The notes: generated by a model from the letters alone, not told the origin. 64,000 nucleotides of DNA from Mantis religiosa (GCA_030765055.1 CM060958.1:112569127-112633126); one strand, 5' to 3'; positions 21,753 through 33,694 are shown, counted from the first letter of the stretch. Program-made: numbers and translations.

Positions 21753-23048
21753 CGTGGGCTGTTCAATAAAGAATGAACATAGTTGTTTTACGGTCTTAAT
21801 TTTTCGCACTAAAATTCAAGCTTATTAGATTCTGTTAGCCTAATGTGAAACAAACACGCAGTTGTAGTTTCATTGTTGGTACTACTGGTTCCCGCCTGTG
21901 AAAACCAGGCAAGTTCAGACATGCTCAGTATCGCCTACAGCTGCAATGGAGGTAACACGCGAGGAGCAATATGCGGCTTTGAAATTCTGCTTTAGTATCA
22001 ACAAATCTTCAGTTCAGACCTATACAATGTTACACGAGGCCTATGTCCCTACAGCACAGCTAATAGGTGATTTAAAATGTTTAAAGAGAGGAGGCAATCA
22101 ATTTCAATCAATTTCCATTTAGTGCTCTTACGGAAGAAAACATCAACGCTGCTGCTGCTGCTGTTGCTGCTGCTGTCATTGGGAGAGAGGATCGACGAAT
22201 TACCTTAAGATCACTTTCTGAAATACTGAACATTTCATTGGGTGCCACCCACACGTTGGTGACAGAAACATTACACATGAGACGTGTTTCTACGCGATGA
22301 GTTCCAAGACTGTTGATTGCCGAACAAAAGGACATTCGCATGCAGGTCTGCATGTAGTTTAAGTTGATGTCAGAGGAAGATCCGGAGATTCTTTCAAACG
22401 TAATCACTGCTGATGAAACTTGGCTACATCATTTTGACCCTGAGAGCCAACAGCAAAGATCAGTGTGGAAATCTCCTTCATCAACAACGCCCAAAAAAGC
22501 AAAAGTGCTTTCTTTTGCTGGCAAAGTTATGGTCATTTCATTCTTTGATATCCTTGAAATGGATTATCAGCATGTTGTACATGCACACACATCAGTAACA
22601 ATACTACAGTGATGCCCTGAAAACATTGCAAGTCCATATATGGCGCAAAAGAAGAACATTTCCGTAAAGCAGGCTGGATGCTGCACCACGATAATGCGCG
22701 GCCGCATATTGCCAGTGTTGTTGCTGAATATCTTGCAAAACTCAACGTGAACTGCATCCCTATATTTCGGATTTAGCCCCATGTAAGTTTTTCTATTCCC
22801 TAACTTGAAGAAACGCCTTCGTGGGAGGCATTATCCATCATCAGAAGCTGTGGTAAAGGCTGCGAAGGCGATTCTGAAGGATCTCTCAAAAAATGGCTTC
22901 CAGCATGTCTTTGAAGACTGGCAGAACGCTGGGACAAGTGAATCGCATTCAGGGGAGACTATTCTGAGAAGGACAATCAAAATTATGAGAATGAGTAACT
23001 GTACGTTGTCAAAAAAAATTGTGATCATTCTTTATTGAACAGCCCTCG
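21753..23048 (+). mobile_element. Mariner element, 1296 bp, with TIRs and TA flanks
   Basis: The left terminal repeat is CGTGGGCTGTTCAATAAAG and the right is its near-perfect complement ending GAACAGCCCTCG. TA occurs at 21751-21752 and 23049-23050. The length is normal for mariner. A 5' fragment of the same family sits at 42127-42290 (minus). Confidence 0.9.
21946..22998 (+). pseudogene. Mariner transposase, broken
   Basis: The ATG at 21946 opens MEVTREEQYAALKFCFSINK, the usual mariner HTH start. Later pieces in shifted frames are HMRRVST, VITADETWLHHFDPESQQ (first catalytic Asp at 22412), HHDNARPHIAS (second Asp at 22690) and ISDLAPCKFF, where the third Asp position encodes Lys (22785). There are several frameshifts and stops. 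A GCT run at 22147-22176 encodes an Ala-rich insertion. The family's usual length is about 350 residues; this copy is dead. Confidence 0.85.
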
Positions 23049-23135
23049 TATTTGCAGATGATTTGGTAATAGTATCTATAACGGTGATAAGATTACAGAG
23101 AGCAATAAATGAAATTTGATATGAAATTAAATGAA

Positions 23136-24000
23136 ATGAATATTGTAATTCGTGAGGCTTCCAGCTCCAGAAACATCTTCCGAACCCGAGAGATATTTAA
23201 TCCCAATGAAAATAAGCAGTGGGGCTGTAGTATGGGCAGTGACAGCAGTGGGTTTCGTGCTTAGAGAGGTTGAATGCGGTGTCATGCAACACTTTACGAA
23301 TCAGTCGGTCAGTGAGTAGTGCATAGACAGGTATAGAAGCTCCGTGGTGAGGAGTCGCAAGCCGAAGAACGGTGTAGGAAGCAGTTCATGGGTCAGTAAG
23401 GGTATTTCCGGGACAAAAATCGGTGGCCTATGGAACCGGCAGCGAAACAGTTTCTGTGCGAATTGTTTACACAATAGGCATGTTCGAGATTGACCTGTGT
23501 GTAGACCATATTCAGAGGCAAGGGTTTCGATTTTAGCGACTTTTCCCCGAATTTTTGCCAATTTTTCCTTTTTACGTGAATAATATTTTTAGCTATAAAT
23601 GAGAAAACTTCTATTGTTTTTAATCTGCATAGAAAAACTTAAATTTATTTCCAATTGCATAAATACAACTTTAATTTAACATTCATGTCTTCACAGCACG
23701 AAGCTAAATGTCGTAAAAATGTTTAACGATTTAACGAAAGCAAGATAAAATTTAACACTTAATAAAGCCAATACAGTGACGTCATCATGCGCACTGAAAT
23801 AAAAGCTAAGCGGTGCAACAATAAACTGACACCACAGCACCCGACTGGTGCATGATACAGAGAACTGTTTATCTTATGCTAACTGTAAATGTTATTTATT
23901 GAATACCACACCGTGCACAGCAAAAACTCCTATTATGTTGACTAAACGTACTGAGAAGGTACTGAACTTCTAGGAAGCGACTTTCAGACATTACATTAAC
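23136..24000. other. No recognised gene
   Basis: A more G-rich stretch at 23230-23530 encodes an 86-codon minus frame without known motifs. AT-rich afterwards. Confidence 0.35.
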
Positions 24001-24960
24001 ATGAAAATATTGTCCTTCAGCGCTTCAGAATATGTTCCGAAATGCCCGAAAGTTAGAAAATGAATACAAACAATACCTCACTGAAAATCACCCAGATTTA
24101 GGAGCTAAACTGTTCCCATTGCCTGTACTAACACGCTGGTCTAGCTGGTTTTATTCAGTAGTTTACATTACCAGCTATTTTGATGCAATTCCCGATTTCT
24201 TTTCTACAAGAAAATCTTTCAGTTCCTGCTCACAGTTTGTTAAATGACCATTTTTGCGACGCCAAGTGCTGCAATATTGTAAAGGTACAACAGCAACAGA
24301 GTTTGTTCCTGAAAATTACAGATTGATACAGATCCAATGTTAGAATTTTAATTTAAAAAACTGTGGCTCATCTCGTTTTATCCCGAATTAACTCGCTGGG
24401 AACCAAATGAAAAATATTAGAGAGTGGTCACTTTGGAAACAGAGTAAGTGCACTTGTAGATCTTATCATGTTAGAGAAGCAGTAGAAGAGAATCTAAAAG
24501 TTTGCTGCCGTATGACTTTGTCTAAATTAAACTCCATTATGGCATAAGAAGCTATCGTTTTTTAACCTTCTAGGCTAGTTACTAAATCAAGTGTAGATGA
24601 TTTAAATCATGTAATGGCAGCATTTAAACAACTAAATGGATTAAAAACCAGCGGTATTACCTGCGATTCTGATTTTCTTCTTCATTACAAAGGGCTTAGT
24701 GACATTCTTGAACAGCAAAGCCATGATGGTAACGATAACAGATTAGATGTAGTAGCTGCATTCTTGACACTCAAGGCAAAAGCTGATTCTTACCGCAATT
24801 TTTGTAAAAAGTCCCTTCAGGGTCTTTGGTTGCCGATGTCAAACGCTGACAGTGAGAGATTTTTCTCTACATATAACTTAGTTATGAGAGACAAAATAAC
24901 AAGTATGAAAAGCGAAAATATCACAATCTGTTGTATGCTGCAGTTTGTCGATGTCTGATG
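24001..24960 (+). pseudogene. hAT-like transposase C-terminal half
   Basis: The first readable block (24032-24247) contains LENEYKQYL, LTRWSSWFYSV and YFDAIPDFF, which resembles the RNase H-like part of hAT proteins (the TRW motif is characteristic). The last block (24614-24958) has VVAAFLTLKAKADSYRNF and then GLWLPMSNADSERFFSTYNL, the hAT dimerisation motif (LP.SN.D.ER.FS.YN). It is separated by broken frames at 24248-24613 and ends at a TGA after the dimerisation domain. No terminal repeats identified. Confidence 0.75.
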
Positions 24961-26399
24961 TGTGATATTTGATTTTATTCATTCTACCTACTATCTGCTG
25001 ATTTCAAATAAAATGTTTTAATTTGGAAAAAAGGGGTTTTAAATGTTGTGCTACTCTAGTTACATGTTACTTTTCATTTGAGCCATGTTTTTACTCCTTA
25101 ATTCTTCCCCAAAAATATGCGCGAAATGAATGCGAATTTATGGTAGAGAAACACAAAACACCACTAGTTAAAATTACTAATGCGAATTTTATAAATAATT
25201 GTAACCACAAAATCTTACCTCTATTAGCAATAGAATGTGCTTGTAAAAAAGGCAAACGAACATTGTAGGGGCGTTTCAAAGCGTTGTCCTTGTATAAAAG
25301 AAAGGCTGGTTGCACATTGGCATTCTCCTAAAGATTTAGTAGCTAATAAAGCAGTGTTGAACAACTTCGTCACAATATATTCTATTCCAAATCCTTCCTT
25401 TGTAAAGCAGTTCTTATCTACTGCTGGTTGATATACCTCATCAGCGACACAATTTCTCATTTCCTGTAAAGGAACAAAATAATAAGAGAGTATTGTTTGA
25501 TATAGTAAACGCTCCGTGTATAAAGTATACGGTAACATGCTGCAGTACAGCCGTCATGATGATTTCTAAAGCCTGCAGATGAGATGTTCCTTCCCTCTGA
25601 GCAAACATTTACACTGCCGCAATTCATTAGAGCTCTTCGGGGACAAAGGGACATGGTGCAGCTAGAGCGGGTTCATGGCATATCCAGCTATGGATTTCGT
25701 AAGCAAATGCTTCCTCCTTCAAATCACTACCTCTGTTATGCTGCCGCGGAATTCAAATCATTTCCTCGTATTTTAGTTTGGTGCGGTATAGTACCAAAGT
25801 CACTAACATTTCCTATCGATGCAGTCAATGAAGATAACATATAACAGTATTGGTAACATGAATTTGAAACTAATAACCTTTTGCCTAATACAGCGTGCTA
25901 CAGGTCCTACCAAAAGTTTAAGGACGCCTGCATATTTCAACGAAATACATTCTGTCCTTAAACTGTTATGTCCAGCGGCCTTATGTTTCTCCAAAAATAT
26001 TATTTTATTAAAGGATATGTTTAAAAAAGAAAACATTATGTAAACATCAGTATTCCTTTAGAAGTTATGATTTTTTCAGTTTTACAAAATCATAAAATAA
26101 TTATTTTAAACTTTTGTGGAGAAGTCACCATACCTAAATTGCACTACAAGTATAAGGGATATCTAATTTTGTTTTTCTCTGATGGGAAAGGCACACATGT
26201 GAGGAATATTTATAAGTATGAAATTATTATCATACTACGTTTATCAATAATTGTGATAACGTTTATACGTTTTGAACAAATTGCAAAAAAGTGTTTACAT
26301 TAGTACTATTTGGCAATGGATTCAATACCATGATGAATGAGCCAGCCAAGCCGGAATGGTGTCCCTTTATAGTGTAAAGTCCGTACTGTGGAGTGAAAC
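24961..26399. other. No recognised gene
   Basis: Short overlapping frames in both strands, none recognised. GTCCTACCAAAAGTTTAAGG at about 25905 resembles Tc1 terminal repeats, but no partner was found. Confidence 0.35.
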
Positions 26400-26654
26400 A
26401 CTTATGTATTTCAAATGGGAGGGGTTCTCGCATGTAGCGAATCAGATGCGTTAGAGCCGTCACCGTTGCCACCTCTTGCCCACTCATTTTATATCCCTCT
26501 CTGTCTCGCACACTTGCGAGTGCTCTTGGCGCTAGACGTAAGGGAACGCAAACTGAATTTTCCAAAGTTTTATAGTAATGCAGTTGTTGAAATCACAATT
26601 GCAACATAAATATTCGTGTATTACGCAAATGTTTTAAATATTTAGTTTAAAGTT

Positions 26655-27016
26655 GAAGCGAATAAATGATGGGTAGTGCAGGTTATGAGCAAAGAATAGT
26701 CTCTAAGGGTATGCGTGGATATGCATGGGATGAAGGACGGTTCTAATGACACTGGAATGCCCATTTCAAACTGATTTAATGACTGCTTCTTTTTATCATC
26801 ACATCAAACTCGAAGTTGCCGAACAAGGATTACCAATATATCACTGTTTAGAGTGGCCGTATGTAGAATACTTAGTACGCGATAATAGTTAAGTCGTTAC
26901 GTATGAACTGACAGATATCTTTTCTCATCACTTCTGGTCTGCCTTGCCCAAAACACAACCAGATAACCGCCTTAACCGGTCTCAAGCCGCGGACTGCCTT
27001 CCCACACTATGCACAG

Positions 27017-27092
<76 letters not shown>

Positions 27093-27382
27093 CACCTTCA
27101 CTTCTGGAAGCCCTCTTTTCACACTCAAAACTCCTTTGTGACTATTTTGTCCATTGTGATTATTCATGCCATTATTAAGGGTCCGAAGAATACTATTCAA
27201 ACGGAGTCAAGTGTTACCCATTTATAATTCCTTCCTGCTAAGAAACCCTCTTTCCTAAGTTTCTTTTGTTAAAACAACTATTCAACCCAATGAACCTGCC
27301 TGCATGTGTTGTAACAAATATAAACAATTTCTTTTAAATACATTACGATGGTCTACTTATTGAATCCCTTAATTTCGGTATC
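26655..27382. mobile_element. Insertion within repeat R1, unclassified
   Basis: Defined only by comparison of the two R1 copies. It contains a (GT)n microsatellite and no recognisable coding motif. There are no obvious inverted termini or poly(A) tail, so its class is unknown. Confidence 0.45.
27018..27092 (+). repeat. (GT)n microsatellite
   Basis: About 37 GT dinucleotides with one GTAT interruption. Confidence 0.98.
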
Positions 27383-27404
27383 AAAGTTAATTAGAGTTTA
27401 TGAG

Positions 27405-27662
27405 TTACTTATTTTTATAATCATATGAAAATACCAGCTGTGCATCCGTATAGCTGTGAATGTTACTTACGTTAAGAAATAATTCGTCATTGTCACTGTC
27501 TTCAACTTCTGAGTACTGCGAATTTATGATGATAGGTTCCAAAACTTCGTTACGTGCTATTTCTTTCCAAATTTCGTCGTCTTGTAGTTTATCTGATGTC
27601 TCACGCAGTTTGACCAGTCTTGTTGTGTTCCTTGTCAGTTTCTTTGTTAAAAAGTCGTTCAA
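27405..27662 (-). CDS. Unassigned ORF carried by repeat R1, copy 2
   Basis: Open from MNDFLTKKLTRNTTRLVKL through WKEIARNEVLEPIIINSQY and an acidic DSDNDE patch to LNVSNIHSYTDAQLVF and a stop. The counterpart at 7096-7395 has the same architecture. The central acidic region and lack of Cys/His pairs give no family hint. The frame upstream of the ATG is closed within a few codons. Confidence 0.3.
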   Translation of the reverse strand: MNDFLTKKLTRNTTRLVKLRETSDKLQDDEIWKEIARNEVLEPIIINSQYSEVEDSDNDELFLNVSNIHSYTDAQLVFSYDYKNK

Positions 27663-27824
27663 CGTCAGTCACTTTAAAAATATTATTTCTGTTTGCTCTG
27701 TCACGCATTCAGAAAAAGTCCACATGTATTTAAAAAGAGAACCAGAAGTTTCCATCTTGTCTCAGTCCTGCAAAAATAGGTGTTACAACTTGAACGCACC
27801 TCGTATTCTGTCTATTGTATACAG

Positions 27825-28030
27825 TATACGAGTCAGTTGGAGAATTTAATGTCATATCGGCACGTTGGCCATAGTAGCACAATGGTAGTGCGGCTGGATG
27901 GAAACGAGAATATCCGTGGTTCAAATCCCGGCTATGGCATTGAATTTTTCAGTCTGACTCTACGTTTTCACAATTTAGCCTACACACGGCCAGTGTGAAA
28001 GAACAATTAATTTCCATGTATACAGTAACT
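27825..28030 (+). mobile_element. SINE family C
   Basis: GAGTCAGTTGGAGAATTTAATG opens the recognised part. The A-box region (TAGTAGCACAATGG) and the perfect B box GGTTCAAATCC follow, then GGCATTGAATTTTTCAGTC and the tail CACACGGCCAGTGTGAAAG with TTTCCAT. Confidence 0.85.
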
Positions 28031-29519
28031 TCAATAATGAATGAACAAACGAACGAATGAATGAAGTTTTTTCGGCATCTAGAGCATTTGATTTTCAGTT
28101 GTTTACTAGGCTTGACCAACAATACCATGCGCTTCTATTCGAGTACCAGTTCGCCAAGCCTAGCAGCCGAGCTTGATACATGGAACGAGAAGCCATGTAG
28201 TGTCCATGGAGAGTATTCTTTCCTTTGAACAAAATCTGCGCCAGATGTCTGCCATGGCCATATACTACGAAATTTAGAAGCACAGCTGGAATGTAAAACG
28301 AAAGAGGAATAAAAGGAAAAGATGGAAAGTAAGGACAGATCACGAAAACTATACGTTACTGCACAACCACGTCATACATTATGGTTTTATTACTACCTAG
28401 TTAATTGTTTGCAACGGCATCATATAAATATAAACTCTTTCTTCGCAAGAACTTAGCATGTTATGGTCATAGAAGTGATACAGAAAATAGTGCGACTCCA
28501 ACACAGATTTTATATGAGAGCACTAAAGAGTACAACATGGAATGAATGTGCTTTAGCTGTAAGCGTGTGGTATCTTGGATATATAGCTTGGTAATATGGC
28601 CTTTGGGGGCACCCTGTGAACCTGAAAGGTGTTGAGGTACGATCGCCATAAAGGGAAATCGATTCCTTGTAAAGCTGCATCAGGCATCTCAGCACGTGCC
28701 AGTGCCTCTGGTAATATTGCTTATAAAAAGAAAGCGATCCCGAGGGCTGGGGAAACTGCGTTGCTTTTACGAGCCTTCTACAGGATAATCAGAGCCTTCC
28801 AGGATCTCTGTTCTGTCCACATTCCCCAAGTGAGGCGTGATGACATGTATAAGGCAGAGAAGTATTACCATCGTATGGTCTTACTACAACAGCTGTATCT
28901 ATTGCATATAGAGGGTACATAGATCACACAAAACGATGACAGAGCTGTCCCCGTAGTTCAACTGTGTTTCTCGCGTACGATACCAAATGGCGAGGTGAGG
29001 ATTTTCCTCTGGCCAAGACTGTTGTCTATCCGATTTAAAGTATGGCAACTTGTAGGTATGACCACCCACTTTTCACGAAGGTGGTACGGGTTAATTCCAG
29101 GAGGCCGCAGGAGAGATTCTGGTTACTGGGTTTTCTCCACATTATCTGGGGCTTTTTGGTCATTCATTTCACCTGCTGCTTCCTAATACTGATTTTATAG
29201 CATTTACTTCTTCAGCCTTATACCAAGTATCGGGCTGATCTCCCAATATATATTTTCCTGGATTCAGAGTTCCCCTACTCCTATACAGGTGTTAGACCCC
29301 AGCTACACGCTTGTAACTCTGGGAGCGGGAGAATCTAAGTTCTCTATGAGAGATGAGCAAGAAGTGAATGGACTGCAACGGTGACCCTTCGCTTAAAGAT
29401 GGGGAACAAAGTGAACAATTAAAAAATAAAATCACGACTAGAGACAGATACAATACAAAAAACGTTCGCTGAAATTTATTATCATTGTGTGTAGCTCAAG
29501 GTTTGGATAGTTAAGAGTG
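28031..29519. other. No confirmed gene; a possible SINE at 28940-29210
   Basis: A 97-codon plus frame (28629-28922) has no recognised motif. At 28940-29210 the order GTCCCCGTAGTTCAACTG ... TTAATTCCAGGAGGCC ... TTTTCTCCACATTATCTGGGG resembles a SINE with a family B-like body, but decayed. Confidence 0.35.
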
Positions 29520-29600
29520 CGACTGAAAAATTCAATATCCTAGCCGGAATTTGAACCAGGAAAAATACGAGAGTAACCGGACGAAATCCCCCATTTACCG
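29520..29600 (-). mobile_element. SINE family C fragment
   Basis: GACTGAAAAATTCAATATCC followed by CCGGAATTTGAACC, the minus-strand tail and B box of family C. The remainder is not recognisable. Confidence 0.55.
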
Positions 29601-29652
29601 TACAAATCCTTTTAAGGCCATTGGATTTTACAGTCGAACTCTAGTATCTAAA

Positions 29653-29776
29653 TTCTTCTTCTTCTTCTTCTTCTTCTTCTTCTTCTTCTTCTTCTTCTTC
29701 TTCTTCTTCTTCTTCTTCTTCTTCTTCTTCTTCTTCTTCTTCTTCTTCTTCTTCTTCTTCTTCTTCTTCTTCTTCT
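29653..29776 (+). repeat. (TTC)n microsatellite, about 41 triplets
   Basis: An almost perfect TTC/GAA run of about 124 bases. The poly-Phe and poly-Glu frames in the two strands are artefacts. Confidence 0.98.
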
Positions 29777-29819
29777 TTAGCTTCCCATGTTATGGTCTTC
29801 AAGAAGTGAGTTAAACTCA

Positions 29820-30890
29820 AAAAGATGAAAGGGGTACTAAATGACAAAATGGTAAAAGTCGTCAATGAATTTGAATACTTGGAAGTAACGTTGAATAACA
29901 ATGGAAAATGGGGAGCACATAGGAAAAAAAAATTGAAGCCAAAGAAAGGTCGGCAATGAATGGGATAAGAATATGCCAATATAATCTATAAATAACAACC
30001 CACTGGTTAGAATGAAGTATGAAGCACTAGTGGAATCAAAAATGTTGTTTGCAATGGAGTTTTTTTTTTTGGGGGGGGGGGGGGTTGCACAGAGGTAAAC
30101 AAGACAGTGGACCAAAACTACAGAAGGTTTCATAAAGAGGTACTAGGCTTACCAAGATCAGCACTTAGGGAAGTAGCTTTAGTAGAATTAGGTAAGACAA
30201 GAAGAAACGGAATAATGGAAAGAATAATAACATTCTGCTATAAGTGCTTTGCCAAAGAAGGGCAAATTATGAAATTGTGCATGAGACAGCAAAAAACATT
30301 AGAAAACACAAAGAGCTGGTGTGCAGAGATAGGAGGAATTATGGGAAAAATAGGAATGGGATATATTACAAGATTAGAGGAAAGGAATACAAGCGAGGTG
30401 GGTAAATTGGTAAAATGCAGAACAGAAGATATAGAATGGCAGGAAATATGGGGAAGTCTAGAAAATATGAAATCATTACAATTTTACAAACAAATAAAAA
30501 GAAACTGAGGACGGAAAGCATACGTAGATTACTGCAATAGGCAAGAGAGAGAAGGGCTAGCTTGGATGAGAACAGGAACAATATTTCTAAGAGGGATAAG
30601 AGGTAGGGAAAAGGGAATCTGTGCATTTTGTGGTGGAAAAGAAAGCATAGCACACTTGCAGAATGCGAGGAGGTTGCAATATGGAGAAGAAAGGTTTGGA
30701 TGGAAAAACGGGAAAAAGTAGAGAAGAGTACAGTATCTATGACAGGAAAAGAAGGTAAAAAGTATTGGTGAGTTCTTACAGAAAGTGAAATAAAAATGGG
30801 CAAAAAATATAAAGAATATAAGAAAGGAAGTTGAGGGCCAAGGGGCTGGTTAAGTAACAAGGAGGCATGGAGGTTAAGAGCTACCTGGTA
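29820..30890 (+). pseudogene. Non-LTR retrotransposon ORF2 C-terminal region
   Basis: The first part reads KVVNEFEYL-VTLNNNGKW-AH, the EYLG-tail that follows the RT domain in many LINEs. The main frame (about 30090-30508) continues NYRRFHKEVLGLPRSALREVALVELG. Beyond a stop, AYVDYCNRQEREGLAWMRTG and then CAFCGGKESIAHLQNARR look like the C-terminal Cys/His motif (C..C....I.H), though its last Cys is replaced. A T10-G14 run at 30059-30084 interrupts it. It may belong to the same broad LINE type as 21440-23135 but is not contiguous with it. Confidence 0.7.
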
Positions 30891-31029
30891 CAGCAGAAGA
30901 CCAGGGTATCATGTAAGCCAAGGTAGCAACAAGGTAAAGACAAATAAATGTAACAAGAAAGTTGTAAATTTTAAGAAATTGTAAAAGTTTGGTATATATA
31001 CAGTAATTAATTCTTTCGTTCATTCATTC

Positions 31030-31215
31030 ATAGTTGTACCAATATCGTGGTGTTGGGGGAATTCTTACTCCTTTCTCTCTTAAGGTCGGACAAGAGGACC
31101 CGAAACTTTGGATCCCATAGAGAACTAGGATAGGTGATCAGTCCAATGCCTGGTGTGCAGGTGAGGGAAGTGGATGATATATATGAGGACGAAATCAATG
31201 ATAGGAAATATTATA
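31030..31215 (+). repeat. Dispersed repeat E, copy 1
   Basis: Shared with 38912-39118: TAGTTGTACCA, TCGTGGTGTTGGGGGA, GAGAACTAGGATAGGTGATCAG, CCAATGCCTG, GGAAGTGGATGATATATATG. No coding motif. It follows (TTCA)n at 31014-31029. Confidence 0.75.
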
Positions 31216-32717
31216 GAGCAATTGGTGAATAGTATCTAAATTCGCCGAAATATTATCAAATGTATAATTTAAAATAAAAGGAAAAAAATCTTATATTTTC
31301 TATATTAGGTGGAAATTAACCATTCTAAGGCCGTGGGAGTTGTGCATCCCACTTACTTTATCATGTTAGAAGGGCCGCAATCCTGCGGGAGTCCTGCTAA
31401 CGACGTCCAGTCTATACTGGCACGCAGCGGAGGGTTCAACAAAACCAGGAAAATATTGAGCGCATCCTAGTGTCACTTCTATGAGGTCATAGACTAAAAG
31501 AAAATGACAGAAAGTTGAAGGGAGCGTGGCTGTGCCTCCTAGGTTAACGAAAAAAGTAATTTGTACCAGATAAAAAAGTGGCACATACGCAAAGCTTGAA
31601 ATGTGTCGATCCTTAGTTTAGAAAGTTCCATTGAAAGTAACCGATGGGAAAAAGTACAGGAGGAGTTTAATTTAGATTGCATGTAGTTCTGGTATAATAA
31701 AGTACTTAATGCAGTATACTACAGGTGAAGTCTGTTAATATTCTATGTAATCTAGGACTTTTCCCTTGCATATTACTTCATTCATATGCGCTGCGGAAAG
31801 TATACCTGCCACTTGAAACTTTTTGAAAGCACTGAAGATAAAAACTTGAAAATACGTAGGTAAACTATATCCATAAACACGAATTTGCAACCCCGCCACA
31901 TACATTAAATAAACCGGCCTATGAAAGGGTTAACTTCATTAAACTAAAAAGTTGGGCTTTTTAAATTTTGAATATGCACTGTATTAAACCAAATTAAAAT
32001 GTATATAACATTTTTATGCCTGTAAAACTGTTAAATTCGTAAAAATAAATTACTAGTTGCTGTGCCCTTCCTTAATACTAATTACAATGTGCCACTAGAA
32101 CCCTCAGGATTAAAATATAAACTTCAATAATTGAAATCTCTCCACTGTACAGGACTAGTTAGAATGTAAATATATCATATTAAATTTTAGCTTATTCAAG
32201 TGATGCTAAATCACAGAAAATATGATGTATATTTTAAAATATTCAATACTTACAACAACAAATAATTTACTTTGAATCTGAACACAATCTAATTGTAGAA
32301 CACACTATATTTTGTTATCTTGTTCTTGATAAAAAGGAATATCCTAATCTGTGTTACCCTCCAATAATTTTCAGAAGCCTGTAAATATCTTTCGTGGAAA
32401 ATACTGATTGTTAATCCTTTTAAAGGCTCACGGAATATGTGCTTAACATTTTGTAATTTTATTTACATTTGAATCCTTTATAACTCTAGTTCACTTTCAC
32501 TTTATTTATCTTTAATGCTTTATTGTTTTTGTGAGATATAAACACTTAATTTGCATTATACTATGCTGTACAACAAGGCTCACCTTCTTGAATAATAATA
32601 AATAAATAGAAAATAGAAGGACCAATTTAGCAAATTTATTTCACTGAAAACTGCCTGAGTAGAATGTCTGATAAGCCCCGCAACAAAACATCATAAATGC
32701 ATTTGAATATTAAGATA
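31216..32717. other. No recognised gene
   Basis: Strongly AT-rich, with nothing supported apart from a 72-codon minus frame at 31366-31584 that has no known motif. Confidence 0.4.
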
Positions 32718-32793
32718 AACGAAGGTCGGCTGATAAGTTCCTGCCTCACACAGAGATGGCGCCACTGGACCAGTTTGTGGGATAGCAACATAG

Positions 32794-33694
32794 GGTAGAC
32801 TATCTTCCGACTAACTTGGTCCAGACCAAAGACGATAAAAAGCGTCGGACCAAATAGAGCCGTGGACCAGCACGGGGCAAATGTTACACGAGGTAGTAAT
32901 GTTCCTCTGCGCATGCGCGAGTCCTATAGAGTGCTAAACAAACCACAGTGTACCTACAAGTTTATAAATCTCTGTGGTAGCTTCACAGCTGTTTCTTAAT
33001 CATTCTTACGGTTGCTGCTGCTGTTTTAGGTTCGGTAACAAAGTTTGGTGTGCTGTGAATATGTATATGAGGACGCTTAGTTTCAATTGGTCAGAGGAAA
33101 ACCAATGTTTTCTCTAGTCCAAAAAAGAATGAACACTACAGAAATTAAATCTGTGTCGACGAATACAAATATGAGAAAGCAGAACGCATGAAGGGAAATT
33201 TATAATGAGTTTGCTGATAATGCGGCTTACTGATGCAGGTCAGAGTGTTGTCTTGATATCCTTTTCTTGTATAATACTGAAGTGCTGTTAGGATTTGAGT
33301 ATCAATTGAGATACTCAGACCTCGGTTATCGTTCCTGACGTACAGGTTAGGACGAATCATTTCTATCAGCTTTCTGGTGTTCGCTTTACTAAACCTGTAT
33401 CTGCTTTTGAAGGTCAGGTCGTCATACTTCACAATAATGTCTATTCTTGGTAGATAAGTTGTCCTCCGTCCTCTTATTTCACGAATTCTACGCACCACTG
33501 CTACATTCATCACTTCATTGTCGCCCATGTAACAAAGATAATCCGCCTTTAATCTACCCCTCGGGGGCGGACCAACGTGTTTGGTACGCGGACTAGCACT
33601 ATTCCCGGTTTATGAATAAGAGAATCCATGGTCCACCGTTAGTCCACAGAAAGTAGTAAGATGGTTGGGACCAAGTCTACTATGAATACGGCCC
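32794..33694 (-). mobile_element. PIF/Harbinger remnant
   Basis: The 5' end on the minus strand is GGGCCGTATTCATAGTAGAC (from 33694), a Harbinger-type terminus, next to TTA (33695-33697). A related but decayed sequence (GGGTAGAC ... ACTTGGTCCAGACC) at 32794-32835 may be the other end. It encodes a HARBI1-like N-terminal region. Confidence 0.55.
33145..33528 (-). pseudogene. Harbinger transposase-like (HARBI1-like) N-terminal region
   Basis: The frame reads MGDNEVMNVAVVRRI, RRTTYLPRIDIIVKYDD, FKSRYRFSKANTRKLIEMI and ISIDTQILTALQYYTRKGYQ, which follows the Harbinger nuclease layout (F...YRF....V..L......, ...Q.L.AL.YYA.G.FQ). After YQDN it shifts frame, and the DDE catalytic part is missing. 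The usual protein is about 350 residues; 110 are recognisable. The ATG is the natural start. Confidence 0.75.

Larger units (their letters stand above)
21440..23135 (+). mobile_element. Non-LTR retrotransposon RT fragment split by a mariner
   Basis: Before the mariner, the frame ERVYMSFVDFGKPFDTIVREALW (from about 21450) matches the FVDF-KAFD motif of LINE reverse transcriptases. Decayed sequence follows to 21752. After the mariner, TTTGCAGATGATTTGG at 23051 encodes FADDLVIVS, the RT catalytic box. Joining across the TA restores GLL-FADD, so the mariner landed between these motifs. Frames are broken, and neither the endonuclease domain nor the 3' end is here. Confidence 0.75.
26400..27700 (-). 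repeat. Dispersed repeat R1, copy 2, interrupted
   Basis: Matches copy 1 (6815-7380) in two pieces, 26400-26654 and 27383-27700. The 728 bases between are absent from copy 1. AAAGTT occurs at both junctions (26649-26654 and 27383-27388), which would fit an insertion with a short target duplication. Confidence 0.7.

Noticed and set aside
25895..25930. Tc1-type terminal repeat (CCAAAAGTTTAAGGACGCC)
   Set aside because: No inverted partner or transposase remnant in reach; too short alone.
27860..27950. True tRNA gene, suggested by A and B boxes
   Set aside because: The same segment recurs with a shared body and tail at many sites, so it is a SINE head; no cloverleaf with a good acceptor stem was seen.
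29551..29979. Long poly-Phe (plus) and poly-Glu (minus) open frames
   Set aside because: They are translations of the (TTC)n microsatellite.
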